DNA of 64,000 bases, taken from Haliotis asinina (Eukaryota > Mollusca > Gastropoda > Lepetellida > Haliotidae). Below are positions 22,601-52,571 of this stretch, piece after piece. The position numbers and the translations under genes were made by a program. Under the pieces are notes generated by a model. It saw only the letters and a list, made by a program, of their open reading frames with translations, was not told the origin of the DNA and did no database searches. Each line of letters starts with the position of its first letter. Position 1 is the first letter of the stretch. Where the stretch lies: NCBI RefSeq assembly GCF_037392515.1, contig NC_090291.1:42091001-42155000 (forward strand). The letters run 5' to 3'.

Positions 22601-24427
22601 TTGCGAATGGCGTTGTTGCTGCTGCTACTGCTGCTGTTGCTTGTACTGCTACCGATGGTAGTCACGCTGCGTCTCTCCCTGCCTACTGTCCGAGATGGGG
22701 AGCTCTGAATAAAACAGAATTCACTGGGAGTTTCATATTCCTGATATACTAATATTACAGCCCAATCAGAAGTCAAATACAACTCCAAACTGTCAAACTT
22801 ATAAGTTGTATTAAACTTCTCATTGTGTGCCATTGTTCCAGATCCTCATATCTGCCACTGGGTTGTCTGTCCCAGACTCGAGAAGTTACCAACTGTGCAG
22901 ATATATGAACAACTAACACCTATGTATTACCTCTATACTCTTCACTTACACCTTCAACAAATAATTATTACACATCACATACCAAACAGTCATTAGATTT
23001 ATCATCAATAAGCATCGCGGTAACTTATATTACGTCGAAGATAAATCTGCGAAGATATAGTTCAGTGTTCCTTCTTCTTAAGACTAAAGAGACTTTTGAA
23101 ATTAAACTCAGCACCTGTAATATATTGTGATCATAATCATTTTTTATTCAAAATATTCATTCACAACTAAATAATCAATTATATGAAGTTGACACGTGTG
23201 TTTTTCCATTGGTGGACGTGACTTGAAAAAGGACGTTCATAAGTCTACTAAAGTTTAATTTATAAACAAGTCTATGCAAGTGGGCCTAGGACATTACTAA
23301 CTTCAAACAATACAATGGCAGACACAGAAGGAAAAAAATAAAGTATGGTTCCACAATGATTCCATAGACGGCCCTGTTCAGGGTGGTGGCACTGTGCATA
23401 TGTTGATTAAACTGTTGCCATTCCATAATGAGCGACGAAAAATTCAACAGAAATCATAATGTAGGTAAGTTAATTTCTCACAAAAGTGCAAATTTGACTT
23501 GGATCTTACGAGAATTTTATTCACGAAAAATATTATTGCACACTATATTAACATGTGAGTCTATGGGAATTACGTCAAGTGTCCGAATACTTTTTTCACG
23601 ACTCTGTATGCATGCAAGCCAAACAATTAAAATCATAAAAATAGGAGGGGGTGGGGAGTGGGGATCTGTGACCTTTGGAGCAAGCGGTTTTTGGAATATT
23701 TTGGAATGCCACTTTTAGCAATATTCAAGCATCATCATGGTTAGGGACACCAGAAATATGCTCACATAGTTTACCCATGTGGGGAATCGAACCTTCGACG
23801 TAAAGAGTGAACGCTTCAGCCTCTAGGCTACCTCGCCGATATTGTAATCTTTGAAGAACTGACAAGTCTGAGGAACGTGAGCAAAGGTTATTTATACTGA
23901 TTCTTCGGTTAACTATTCAAGGTTAGGGAATGGGCAGAATATGAGACATATTTTCGAAGAACGTAGTCACGAAATTGGATCATGTGGTACTAAAGTTTAT
24001 TTACTGTGTTACAAAATTCTTAACTCCTAAAATATACATGTACTCTTGACGAAAGATTCTGTGTTTTTGTTAATACTTTGTGTTTGAAATGCGTCTTTCG
24101 TATTTACGTACGCCATCTTGGATTATCTTGCATGGTTACAGCGCTGTGCACAGAGACCAGTATTGTGTGAGTCGAAACCGAGTTTACAGAGTCGCTTGCA
24201 CTAAATAGCATTCTCCACTGCTTCACCTTCTACAATATGCGGCTATGCCGTCAAAAGTTGTCTGAAGACGTGACAAATTGAATTGAACCAACCTTTGTAT
24301 CGGAATCTGTTCGAGCTTTCTTGCATTGAATGTTTTCTAAAGGTGCGGGTCTTGATCCAGGGACAGTGCTTTGCAGTGATGACCCACTTCCATCTTGAGA
24401 GAACTTCCTTTTTCTTCCACGCTCCAT
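16613..24427 (-). CDS. Ser/Thr-rich nuclear protein with HMG-box-like segment, family not recognised (5 exons, 1736 aa)
   Basis: Exons in transcript order: 24427-24293, 22704-19109, 18767-18642, 18464-18286, 17787-16613 (TAA). They sum to 5211 nt and all four junctions are GT-AG with matching phase. The start MERGRKRKFSQ is basic and NLS-like. The 3.6-kb second exon is low complexity: an Asn/Ser/Thr/Lys-Pro repeat near residues 95-175, then many S/T-P-x-K/R sites (TPSKK, TPIKR, TPPKH, SPIRQ, TPFRK, TPMKR, TPLKR) and an AT-hook-like core VGRPRTR. Exons 3-4 give about 1278-1335, resembling an HMG box: SSEHRRHFQMSHPDA, then LLRRQWSQELTAQEKMKYF. Exon 5 holds a folded-looking basic region (KWLHFFQKVLSRQDYAKF, HRRKRRLKDLNKLAFYIL). 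The CDK-site density suggests a cell-cycle-regulated chromatin or replication protein, which is inference. Its low-complexity exon would hide homology. A possible AATAAA lies at 16285-16280. Confidence 0.8.
18286..18767 (-). other. HMG-box-like segment spanning exons 3 and 4
   Basis: Exon 3 ends LDKHACVLWS and exon 4 begins EHRRHFQMSHPDAS. The split Ser codon (AG|T) is restored by splicing. The spacing of aromatic, Pro and the W-x8-K-x2-Y pattern (RQWSQELTAQEKMKYF) follows the HMG-box consensus, although helix 1 is atypical and the usual basic start is weak. Confidence 0.55.
22318..22520 (-). repeat. Coding minisatellite in exon 2 of the HMG-box gene
   Basis: Imperfect 12/24-bp units of the type gctggtagttggtttattgc on the + strand encode repeated SNKPT/TIS-like peptides on the - strand. 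Units stay in frame, so length can vary without breaking the protein. Confidence 0.7.
22705..24292. other. Intron 1 of the HMG-box gene
   Basis: AT-rich. It holds a family B SINE on the - strand at 23697-23838 (TGTGGGGAATCGAACC) and, at about 23575-23612, AAGTGTCCGAATACTTTTTT followed by CACGACTCTGTA, like a Tc1-type terminus without a visible partner. Confidence 0.55.
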
Positions 24428-24515
24428 TGTCTTGTGGCTTACATATGATTTGAGAAACAAGAAACGAAGACGCAGTCACTCATGTTTGGAAGTGTTTACA
24501 TTTGTCATTGCTAAG

Positions 24516-24561
24516 TGACGTCACGCCGTGATGACGTCATAATTGTGTACACCTGACGTCA
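24516..24561. promoter_or_regulatory. Three full CRE/ATF palindromes upstream of the HMG-box gene
   Basis: TGACGTCA occurs at 24516-24523, 24532-24539 and 24554-24561, all exact, 89-134 bp upstream of the ATG at 24427. TGACGTCA is the consensus site for CREB/ATF/CREM factors. The sites are palindromic, so orientation is not informative. Confidence 0.65.
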
Positions 24562-24940
24562 CTATCCGTTCATTGTGTCGGGAAAATGTTTCATGTCTGC
24601 CTTCTTTGGCTGACCTACAGTGCACCATTCATCAAAACCATGAACATGAACAGAAACATATCCCGGTGTTAGAGGTTTTCTGCGATGTAACACAAAAACG
24701 TAATTTTCATCTTTAATAGCATTTACAATTTTGATTTTGCTAACCTTGAGTGATAAAGATATATCCATCTCTGTCACACAAAAAGATCATGTGTTTCCTT
24801 CAAAAATTGCGTTGATAACATCGTATCGGCGAAACTGTAGCCACTTGCCACACCCGGGTCTTTTGTATGTGTTTTCGAAGATGAGCCACACTTTTTCATC
24901 CGCATTGCGAGTGTTTTGATCACATGGCTTATTGTTTTAT
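24562..24940 (-). pseudogene. Protein-like open stretch interrupted once, upstream of the HMG-box gene
   Basis: One - strand frame reads KVWLIFENTYKRPGCGKWLQ, meets a TGA, then continues KDENYVFVLHRRKPLTPGYV and VHVHGFDEWCTVG to a TAG. It looks more coding than random sequence but matches nothing I recognise and overlaps the likely promoter. Confidence 0.2.
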
Positions 24941-25878
24941 ACACAACCAGTCACTAGCAGACGACTGATCTTGCTGAATTTCGCTAGCTGTTTTGTTATA
25001 CAGGCAATTGATTTTGCATCTGAAGTGGTACTGATGATCTCGGGTAAATAATATTGATGCTTAAGTGCTCTTTACATAGCTTACCTTCCGGATTTCAATT
25101 GTCAATAAAACGTCTGATGACACGAACTGGGCATCCACCCTACCGACGAAACTGTTTGTGCACTCGCGCACGTACTTCCTCGATATAGCGCTAGCAATGC
25201 AATCGTCGAAATCACCAGAACGTCGAATTCAGCTCGCTTTGGGACAATATAATATCCTAGTGTTAAAAGATTTCCTCTGAAATCGATTGTTTATTGTAAA
25301 ATTGTAGGAACGTTTAGCATAACCCAACAACACCTACCGCAAACCGATCAAAGGCGTTCATCTCAGCAACAATCATCACAGAAAGTCCGTTTCAAATCGC
25401 TGCGCCCGGCGGTCTTATAATAGCTCCCGCCCCTACCGCCGTGTCGGACTTACTCATGGCATTGCACTAAACGGACCAGCTGTGGAAATTTGCTGTATTA
25501 TAATGTACATGCCATTTATATATGACATCTAGATCAATATTTATATAAGTTCAGTACAACAAATGTATAAACCTGACATCCATGGTATCTGAATCCTATG
25601 TCAGATCCCATGTCATATCCGTTTGGAGTTCCCATACTTTCCGAAAGATCTAAAGCTGATCGGGTGTTCACAGTTTAGACGGCGATCGTTGTATGTCACT
25701 AACAGTTGGCATTGTTTCTCATCAGAAACACTGGATACTCTGATCGGGACTTGATAACATCCAGGTCGACATCAGAAACCTGGATTACTGGTGACTGTAC
25801 CAACTGACAACATTTGCTTTCTGTTTCACGCGCTCACTCTCACGAAACTGGAGAAATGGAAATATTTGTATCCATAGT
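24941..25878. other. Intergenic, no gene seen
   Basis: Contains a GC-richer patch at about 25390-25460 (GCTCCCGCCCCTACCGCC) that could be a promoter, but no reading frame or RNA gene is supported. Confidence 0.4.
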
Positions 25879-25879
25879 G

Positions 25880-26141
25880 AATGAGTGAATTTAGTATTAC
25901 GCCGCAATCAGCAACATTCCAGCTGTATGGCAGCTGTCTGTAAATAATCGAGTCTGGACCAGAAAATCCAGTGACCAACAGCATGAACATCGATGTGCGC
26001 AATTGGGAACCGGTGACGTGTCAACCAAGTCAGCAAGCCTGACTACCCGATCCCGTTAGTCGCCTCTTACGAGAAGCATAGTCGCCTTTTATGGCAAGCA
26101 TGGGGTGCTGACGGCCTGTTCTACCCCGGACCTTCACGGGT
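25880..26141 (-). mobile_element. Family A short retroposon, full length
   Basis: GTGAATTTAGTATTACGCCGC through CCTTCACGGGTC. Confidence 0.85.
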
Positions 26142-26262
26142 CCACGTATCCATAAACGACATACAGGAGAGGACATAGGATCTTGGGCACACATAACGTG
26201 GAGTTGTTCCTTGTGTGTTGTATGAACAAATCAGACAGGCCTATACAGTATTTCAATACTAA

Positions 26263-26402
26263 TGACTGAGTGAGTTTGGTTTACGCCGCTTTGGGCAATA
26301 TTCCAGAAATATTACGGACGGGGACACCACAAATGGGCTTCGCTCTTTGTGTCCAAGGCATGACGAACGAGCGCATAAACCACTGGGCTAGCCAACCGCC
26401 CC
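26263..26402 (-). mobile_element. Family B SINE
   Basis: TACGCCGCTTTGGGCAATAT, GGACACCACAAATGGGCTTC and AACCACTGGGCTAGCCAACC. Confidence 0.75.
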
Positions 26403-26871
26403 TTCAGTATTAAATATTTGAAACAGTACACCTGACTACACTTGTACGGATATATGTATCAGATTGTCATACATCGAATTCAGAATATTTGATTTTTTCT
26501 CGTCAAATAACACGTTCATCTGACTCATTTACTTGCCAGGGAAATTAATGTCTAAGTTAATTGACATGAATTATTGCTGCAAAGTCAAACGCCGTTGTAT
26601 CGAAGTTGAACGGACCTTCGAAAATACTTCAAGTTGTTCGAGGTTTTCCATAACCGCAAAACGATGGCTAAATAGAGAATACGCATATGCTAGAAAACCA
26701 CAATTGTGACTGTTTATAGTTTTGTGGATGACATGATCAACCCAATCATCAAACATTCAATAAATCGGCTTTTGGAATGTAGAGAAAAAAACTAATGTTT
26801 TTCTTGGGATATCAACACTGGTGAAGCAGCCGGATATCTCTGGCCAAACTTGAACTTTACACGAGTTCGTC

Positions 26872-26977
26872 GCCCAGTCCCCATCCTCGATATCGCCAGG
26901 GTACAAGTTCCGATGTCTCCGCTATAGAAAAGACTTATCGGAACGTATACTCTGGAGATATTGAGGGTGCCCAGTCC
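26872..26977. mobile_element. Miniature copy of the Mutator-like foldback
   Basis: The 88-bp core 26881-26968 keeps only the inner ends of the family's inverted repeats (CCTCGATATCGCCAGGGTA and its complement). It is flanked by the exact 9-bp direct repeat GCCCAGTCC at 26872-26880 and 26969-26977. Confidence 0.75.
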
Positions 26978-28200
26978 CTGAAGCACAATATTTCCCTTCC
27001 GATCAGCTCTTAAATACGAAAGATTTAACTGAAGTAAGTGTAGATTGTCAAACGGTTCTGAATCTCTCATCTCACCAGTATCCTTTTCAATTTAAGCGCT
27101 GAATTAATTAGAATGGGTACATGCATGAAGCGCAAACATCGACAGATCCCCCAGAAATACATTTATTTCATTTGTAAAAGATGTATGTAATTAAAGGATT
27201 TGGTAATTACACGAAAACAGGATTTAGGAGCAACTCAAAAGTTCAAAGCGCAGATAATTTGAACCTGCCCAGTCTTTCTAAACATGAGTTGGACGTTTTC
27301 ACTATTCATTATCTCGGTCTGAAAATAGACCAATGCAGCCACGTGCATGTACTGACACGTGTGTCCCGACAGCCGGGTACGAATCACGTGTTCGGCCGTG
27401 CGTCAAGGAATGTGGGGTCTTTCACTGTGCAGTGTTGTATATAAAACGTAGGTGGGGTATCCCAGCAACCAAACAATCCGCAGTTGACTCGTGGGGTATT
27501 GAATTACCGTCCGAATCCTCATTCAGATGTTCCGCTGCGATAACGTTATGTTTTAACAAAAGCGTTGGCACTCGACCTGTGGACCAACAACTCAGGTGTT
27601 CCAGCATGCATAGAAATATTTATGCATGTCTATACAAACTGAAACGGACACTTGTGTCGCATTTTTTCGTTTAGCTGTTTTATGTATTTATTATTATTTA
27701 TGATACTGTTGCTGTTGTTTAAACAGTTAAATTCTTGCAAATAAATTATAATACATTTACATACACACAACAGAAACAAGGAGGGCGACGGGTAGCGTAG
27801 TGGTTCGATTCCCCACATGGGTACAATGAAATCCATTTCTGGTCCAACCCACCCCATCCACCCCAACACCTGTCTCCTTGAAAATGACTTCCGATCACTC
27901 TGAAGTTAATGTTTAGAAAGTCTGAAACACACTCACACCCACTAAAAATTCCTGGATCCGCCGATGTGAACTAGAATCTATTGCTGAAATCGGCATAAAA
28001 CTAAACTCACTCACTTTAACTGTGGAATTTGCCCAAACATATTTAGAGAGAACGGGGCATTTTGCTCACCAGACATGACTAAGTCCATCAGTACATGCGT
28101 TTTAACACAATGACCCAGTAAATGAAATACCCAGTAATTGAAATAGAAAGTGTGATCAAAGGGAGATGACTCTATTTGCTTCCGCCAAATCGGCCATCGA
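26978..28200. other. Intergenic upstream of KARS
   Basis: Holds one internally deleted family B SINE at 27782-27846 (GTGGTTCGATTCCCCACATG). No exon or promoter motif was identified with confidence besides the E-box at 28203. Confidence 0.45.
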
Positions 28201-28215
28201 CGCACGTGTATCACA

Positions 28216-47761
<19,546 letters not shown>

Positions 47762-48055
47762 CATCAGCACCACATATCTTCTTTATGTCTGTATGTCTAC
47801 ATGCCTTTCTAGGCAACATGCCATTGTTGGAACAGCCATTGTTATTCTTTGTTGTTTTATTTCCCAAGGCTCAGATTCAAGACCAATGTCCACTATGTCA
47901 TCAGTAGGTACAAGGTATGTTGAATGTGTCTATGTCAAAGATCGGGGGAATAAAGAGTCCAGAGGAAGCCTTAGGTGTCCATGAATGATTAAATTCTGAA
48001 TGAATCGTTTAGATGTGTCACTGTTTCATTGCTACCTCAGATGTTGAATCTGGGC

Positions 48056-48205
48056 AACGGGGTAGCCCAGTGGTTAAAGCGTTCACTCATCACGCCAAAG
48101 ACCTTGGTTCGATTCCCCACATGGGTACAATGCGTGAAGCCCATGTATGGTGTCTTCCGTTTGATATTGCTGGAATATTAAGACTAAAACAACTCACTGA
48201 AATGT
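48056..48205 (+). mobile_element. Family B SINE, well preserved
   Basis: GTAGCCCAGTGGTTAAAGCG and TTGGTTCGATTCCCCACATG keep both promoter boxes. Confidence 0.85.
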
Positions 48206-49206
48206 TGAATCACAGGAATTCATTTTTAGTCAGCATGCAGTTTTATCTTCCTGAAAGGATCTTGAACGATTTCCAATGACCCTAACCTCCAGGTTACATC
48301 GTCCATTTAACAAACAGAAAATGTAGCATAAAATCTTGCTGACACTGAAATGTTCTGGAAGACAAATTGTTTTCATGTTAAGGTGCAGATCATGTTTCCT
48401 TATATGAAATATAGACTGTTTATGAAATTTCCAGCACCATGGTAGGATATTGAAAGTGGATCATTATCAGTTTCATGTGAATTGTAACATATTCCATAAA
48501 ACTACTCACAACACTGCATCATGGCTGACGTGTACTATACTATTCACACGAGATGTAGAACACTGCTCATTTATATGTTGTGTTGCAATTACAACCTTGA
48601 CTGTCATATAAAACAACAGTGATCTCTAATTTCTTTTGAGTAGTATATATTAAGAACTGAGGGATTAATCTGTTTTATTCATCATTATGTGTAAATTGTC
48701 ATAATAGATGTAGGTTTTATTACTTACAGAACCACAGATAATTGGTGCGTAGTGAAATGAGATGGATTGTTTGTCAAGGTAATTGTCATACGATTCTGTG
48801 CAGTTGGTGCCATGATTCTTGTCAATGAAAAATATTTCTGAAAGTGGACTGTAACATAACCTGTGAATAATTTATTTGGAATATAAATTCTTTGATCAAT
48901 GACTGTCTTGTTGGGTGTGTTTGGGAGGAGAGAAAGGTGGGCTGTATATGAACATGCACGTTTGTGACATCATTCCTTTTGAGTCCACCATTGTTTGCTG
49001 GCTCCACTGCTTTTCAGGAATGGAGCTGTATGTACCAGTTTCAAATTTAAGACTTTCACTTTGATATTATTTTTTTTGATATCAGAAATATTCCAAATAC
49101 TTTGAATGTAATTTAAGTTGGGTAAATGACTCTCCATTCCATAAAAATAATGGCAGGGGCCTCTGCTCCATTATGTAAGAGGAATGGTGTAACTGTGCTC
49201 TTATGT

Positions 49207-49325
49207 ATTCTTTTGAGATAAGAGAGATTAGTGGTTATTGCATTCGCTTGACATCCTGAAGAACCATGTTCAATTCCCTACATGGGTACAGTCTGCCCAT
49301 TTCTGGTGTCCCCAATGTCAACTGG
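49207..49325 (+). mobile_element. Family B SINE fragment
   Basis: ATTAGTGGTTATTGCATTCG, TTCAATTCCCTACATGGG and TTTCTGGTGTCCCC. Confidence 0.65.
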
Positions 49326-49484
49326 TAGCCTAACTATTTGAGCTTTTTCAGAAAGTTCTGCTTGTTTCCAAGGCAATAATTTCAACTGACATCTTTCAGC
49401 GTTATGTGTGTGCAGAAACTAATAAGTAATCTTTCATACTTTCAACTTTTATACAGAGATGTCGCAACCAGGATGTTATGGGAG

Positions 49485-49637
49485 TATGGTTTTACACTGC
49501 TTTCCAGCCATACCCAGCAATATCACAGTAGGGGACACCAGAAATGGGCTTCCCACACTCTACTCATGTGGGGAATCGAACCCAGGTCTTTGTTGTGATG
49601 AGTGAACACTTTGACCACTAGGCTACTCCACGGCCAC
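49485..49637 (-). mobile_element. Family B SINE
   Basis: GGGGACACCAGAAATGGGCT, GTGGGGAATCGAACCCAGG and CCACTAGGCTACTCCACGG. Confidence 0.8.
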
Positions 49638-51000
49638 AGGATGTTGGGGTATTTTTCACAGCATATCTCTAAAACTACCAGTATTACTCATTACACACAG
49701 TGACCAAATTGTAAACTGTGCTATTAATCATTGACTGACATTACATTATTGTATGATATTCTCAAAATCAAATCTTAATGAGAAATTGTCTTATGAATGA
49801 TAATTCTTGAAGGACTTCCTGCAGTGTTCAGATGATTTGTTTGGGTCAAGTCAACCCTGTCTGATGTTAGGCATTATTGAGATAGATAATAAGAAATGTG
49901 GAAATGTACCGTCTGCACCAGTGAAGTAGACACAAAATCAAGCTCATCGTTATTGGGCCCATAAGTAGCTTATGGCACCTTGCGAGACCTTAGGTTGTTT
50001 AATATTTCAAGTGACAAACGTTTCACACTTTTTCGAATGATCTCGTGGTTGTCACTTGATTGTATTGATAATCCTTGCAAGAATAATGAATTTCCAATCT
50101 AACGATCACCAAATTAGCCAAATATTACTACTGTCAACTGTTGTGACAACCAAGAATGATTGTACACTTGGTTCGGTCTAGTAATGTCATTTGGCAGTTG
50201 TGCAGTCTGGAACTAGAACTGTTTCCTGAATATATGCCTGTCACCAGAAATCTGTAGTGGAAGTTAGCTGGATCCTGTTGTGCACATCACAAGTTGGCAT
50301 ATGTGAAGGGAGTGGGGAACCAGCTTAGTACTGGAAGTTGTGCCTCCAGACTTGCAGACCCGATATACAAACAGTATTCTCAGTGTGACGATATCTAACC
50401 TTGAAGGATCAAACAACACATGGTAAGCTCATCTGACCACAAGCAGTTCAGATTTTATTGTGATGGCATGCAGTGGACACAATGGTAATGTGATAACAGA
50501 GTTTGAGTGGTAGACAAATACGTATCATCAAATCGTGAATGTTGCACACTATACTGGTATACCCACTGAAGATGTGACAACCCACACCTATGAATATGGA
50601 TAGCACAGTCTGAAGTTAGCTGTGGTCTGAGTGAATCTGTCACCCGTAACAGCCTCAGGGATACAAGTTGTGGATATGGTTTCTTTCATGCACTGTATGC
50701 ATGGCGTCTGTTAACATATTAATAGTTACTGGTCCTTGTCCTCCAGTCATCGCTACATTGAAATACTAGGCCTTCAAAAACTAGAAGCTGACTATCGGGA
50801 CTTGGCTAACTTGGCTAACTAGCAGGTACAAGGTTCCAAAACCTAAAAAGTTTCATTGGACATATCTGGAGTTTTTGGTTTTATAGTATCACTTGTGAAG
50901 TGGGTCACTGATAGTGTCCGCATTAGTGAGTATTTTTATATCAAATTTACAATATATACCACAGTATGCAATACAGGTGGTTGTACTATACCATAAAAAG

Positions 51001-51210
51001 TAGAGGATATTGGATTTACAAGATTGAAAAAATGCTAATGAGGAAGTCAAGGAGGAAACAGATGATGAAGAGAAAGTAGGAGAAAATGTGACAAATTTAT
51101 TTCGATCCTTTGGAAGCGTTTCATCTGTATGGATATACATATATTTTACTTTTTCTCATATGCATTGGCTGGTGGTAAGTGCGCAAAATGTAATATCCCC
51201 TACCTTTTTT
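51001..51210 (+). repeat. Direct repeat, left copy
   Basis: About 210 bp, alignable with 52347-52571 over AGGAGGAAACA, AAATGTGACAA, GTTTCATCTGTATGGAT and TTTCTCATATGCATTGGC in the same order. Confidence 0.65.
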
Positions 51211-51224
51211 GATGGTGTACATTC

Positions 51225-51545
51225 CGGTGTGCAGTATGGGAGGACGGCAAGCTTGTATACAATATATACCATGGTCTGTAATACATTGGGTTGGGTCAGC
51301 TTGTATACAATGTTTACTAATATATTCAGTATGGAGGGTGGGTGTGCTTGTGTACAATATATACTATGGTGTGCAATTTGGGAGGATGGGTGAACTGAAA
51401 GGAGGGAAAGGTGTACTATAGTGAGCAATATCAAAGGGTGGGTGATCTTGCATGGCTTTTGCATGGGTAGTTAAGGTGGGTAATCTTGTATACAATACTG
51501 GTACAAATCAGGATAATGTGTATCCAATATATACCATGGGGAGCC
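51225..51545 (+). repeat. Degenerate tandem repeat, about 60-bp unit
   Basis: Four to six imperfect copies of a unit with GCTTGTATACAATATATAC then TGTGCAATATGGGAGG. Confidence 0.6.
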
Positions 51546-51648
51546 ATACAGGAGTCGGTTTGTGAATTGTACAGGCTTTTCAGCCAGCAGTCATTGAGAT
51601 TACAGTTCCTTGTGTTCTACTATAGCTTTCTAATCACACACTCTCATA

Positions 51649-52316
51649 ATGATCAAATCTGAAAACCAAGATGGCTGCACAGTTGTGACTAAATCGGACT
51701 TCGAGACAATAGAGACTAGAGACATTCTGAGGTAAGTTGTCTTGCATATGTGTGATAAATAAGTGACAGGGTGTTTAAGGTTTATCAGTCTTGGACTAAC
51801 TTAAGGTAATGGGGAGATTGTTATAGGGCACATGGGCTTGTGTTTGGGGATAAAGTTATAAATACTTGTCATCTGTGGCTAGCTTAAGGCATTTTAGACC
51901 AGGATTTCCCCAGCATAAGGCCAGAGTTAAAGACCTGAGAGAGGGGTGAGCATAAGGGTGTAAGACATGGACAGTGTGTACGAGAGCCAGAAGAAGATGC
52001 AGGTAGTTTGGGTGCATGCTCATGTGGCTGACCATTAATACTCTGTTATATTGTCATTTCTTGATGTGAGAGGTGAGAAGGGCCTCCCCACTTGGTCACA
52101 AATATGCCAGAGGAAAAGGGGTACATAAACCTCCTCTGTTCAAACACCTTACAAGTCAGTTGTGCCCATGGTGGAGTCACTATGTGACCGCTTGTTGTGA
52201 TTCTGTTCATAATATCATGTCTGTGCTACTGTAAATGATGTGTAATCCTTAGATCTATCTTTCAGCTATGGAGTCCTTGCTGGGACACCATCACACCGTT
52301 ACACTATCATTATTTA
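51649..52316 (+). CDS. Possible small two-exon ORF (about 45 aa)
   Basis: An ATG at 51649, with an in-frame stop 18 bp before it, opens 83 nt ending in AG|GTAAGT (51731). The acceptor ctatctttcag before 52266 continues the frame to a TAA at about 52314. The product starts MIKSENQDGCTVVTKSDFE and ends GTPSHRYTIII. Good splice sites but no recognised domain; it may be a fragment of a larger or dead gene. Confidence 0.25.
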
Positions 52317-52346
52317 ATGACATTTAGAGGTGATACGCATTCAGGG

Positions 52347-52571
52347 GAAATATACCATTGAAAAATGTAGGGGATATTGGATTTACGAGCTTGATAAAAT
52401 GCAAATTATGAAACCAAGGAGGAAACATGATGAAGAGAACTTAAGGGAAAATGTGACAATTTATTCCATTCCTTTGCAAATGTTTCATCTGTATGGATGT
52501 ATATTACGTTTTCTCACATGCATTGGCATTGACAAGTGGTATGCTCGCAAAATGAATATGCCCTACTTTTT
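52347..52571 (+). repeat. Direct repeat, right copy
   Basis: Diverged copy of 51001-51210, about 1.35 kb downstream and in the same orientation. Confidence 0.65.

Larger units (their letters stand above)
47762..51000. other. KARS 3' UTR and intergenic
   Basis: GGAATAAAGAGTCC near 47948 offers an early AATAAA poly(A) signal. SINE copies are listed separately. From 49640 to 51000 I see no feature. Confidence 0.45.

Noticed and set aside
22319-22708. Leu/Val-rich + strand frame of 129 codons
   Set aside because: It is the complement of the Asn/Ser/Thr-rich coding repeat on the - strand; composition is dictated by that repeat.
22705-22833. Start of the HMG-box protein at an ATG at 22833
   Set aside because: The frame is open by chance; a good acceptor (ttttattcag) at 22705 and an in-phase NLS-rich first exon at 24427-24293 fit better.
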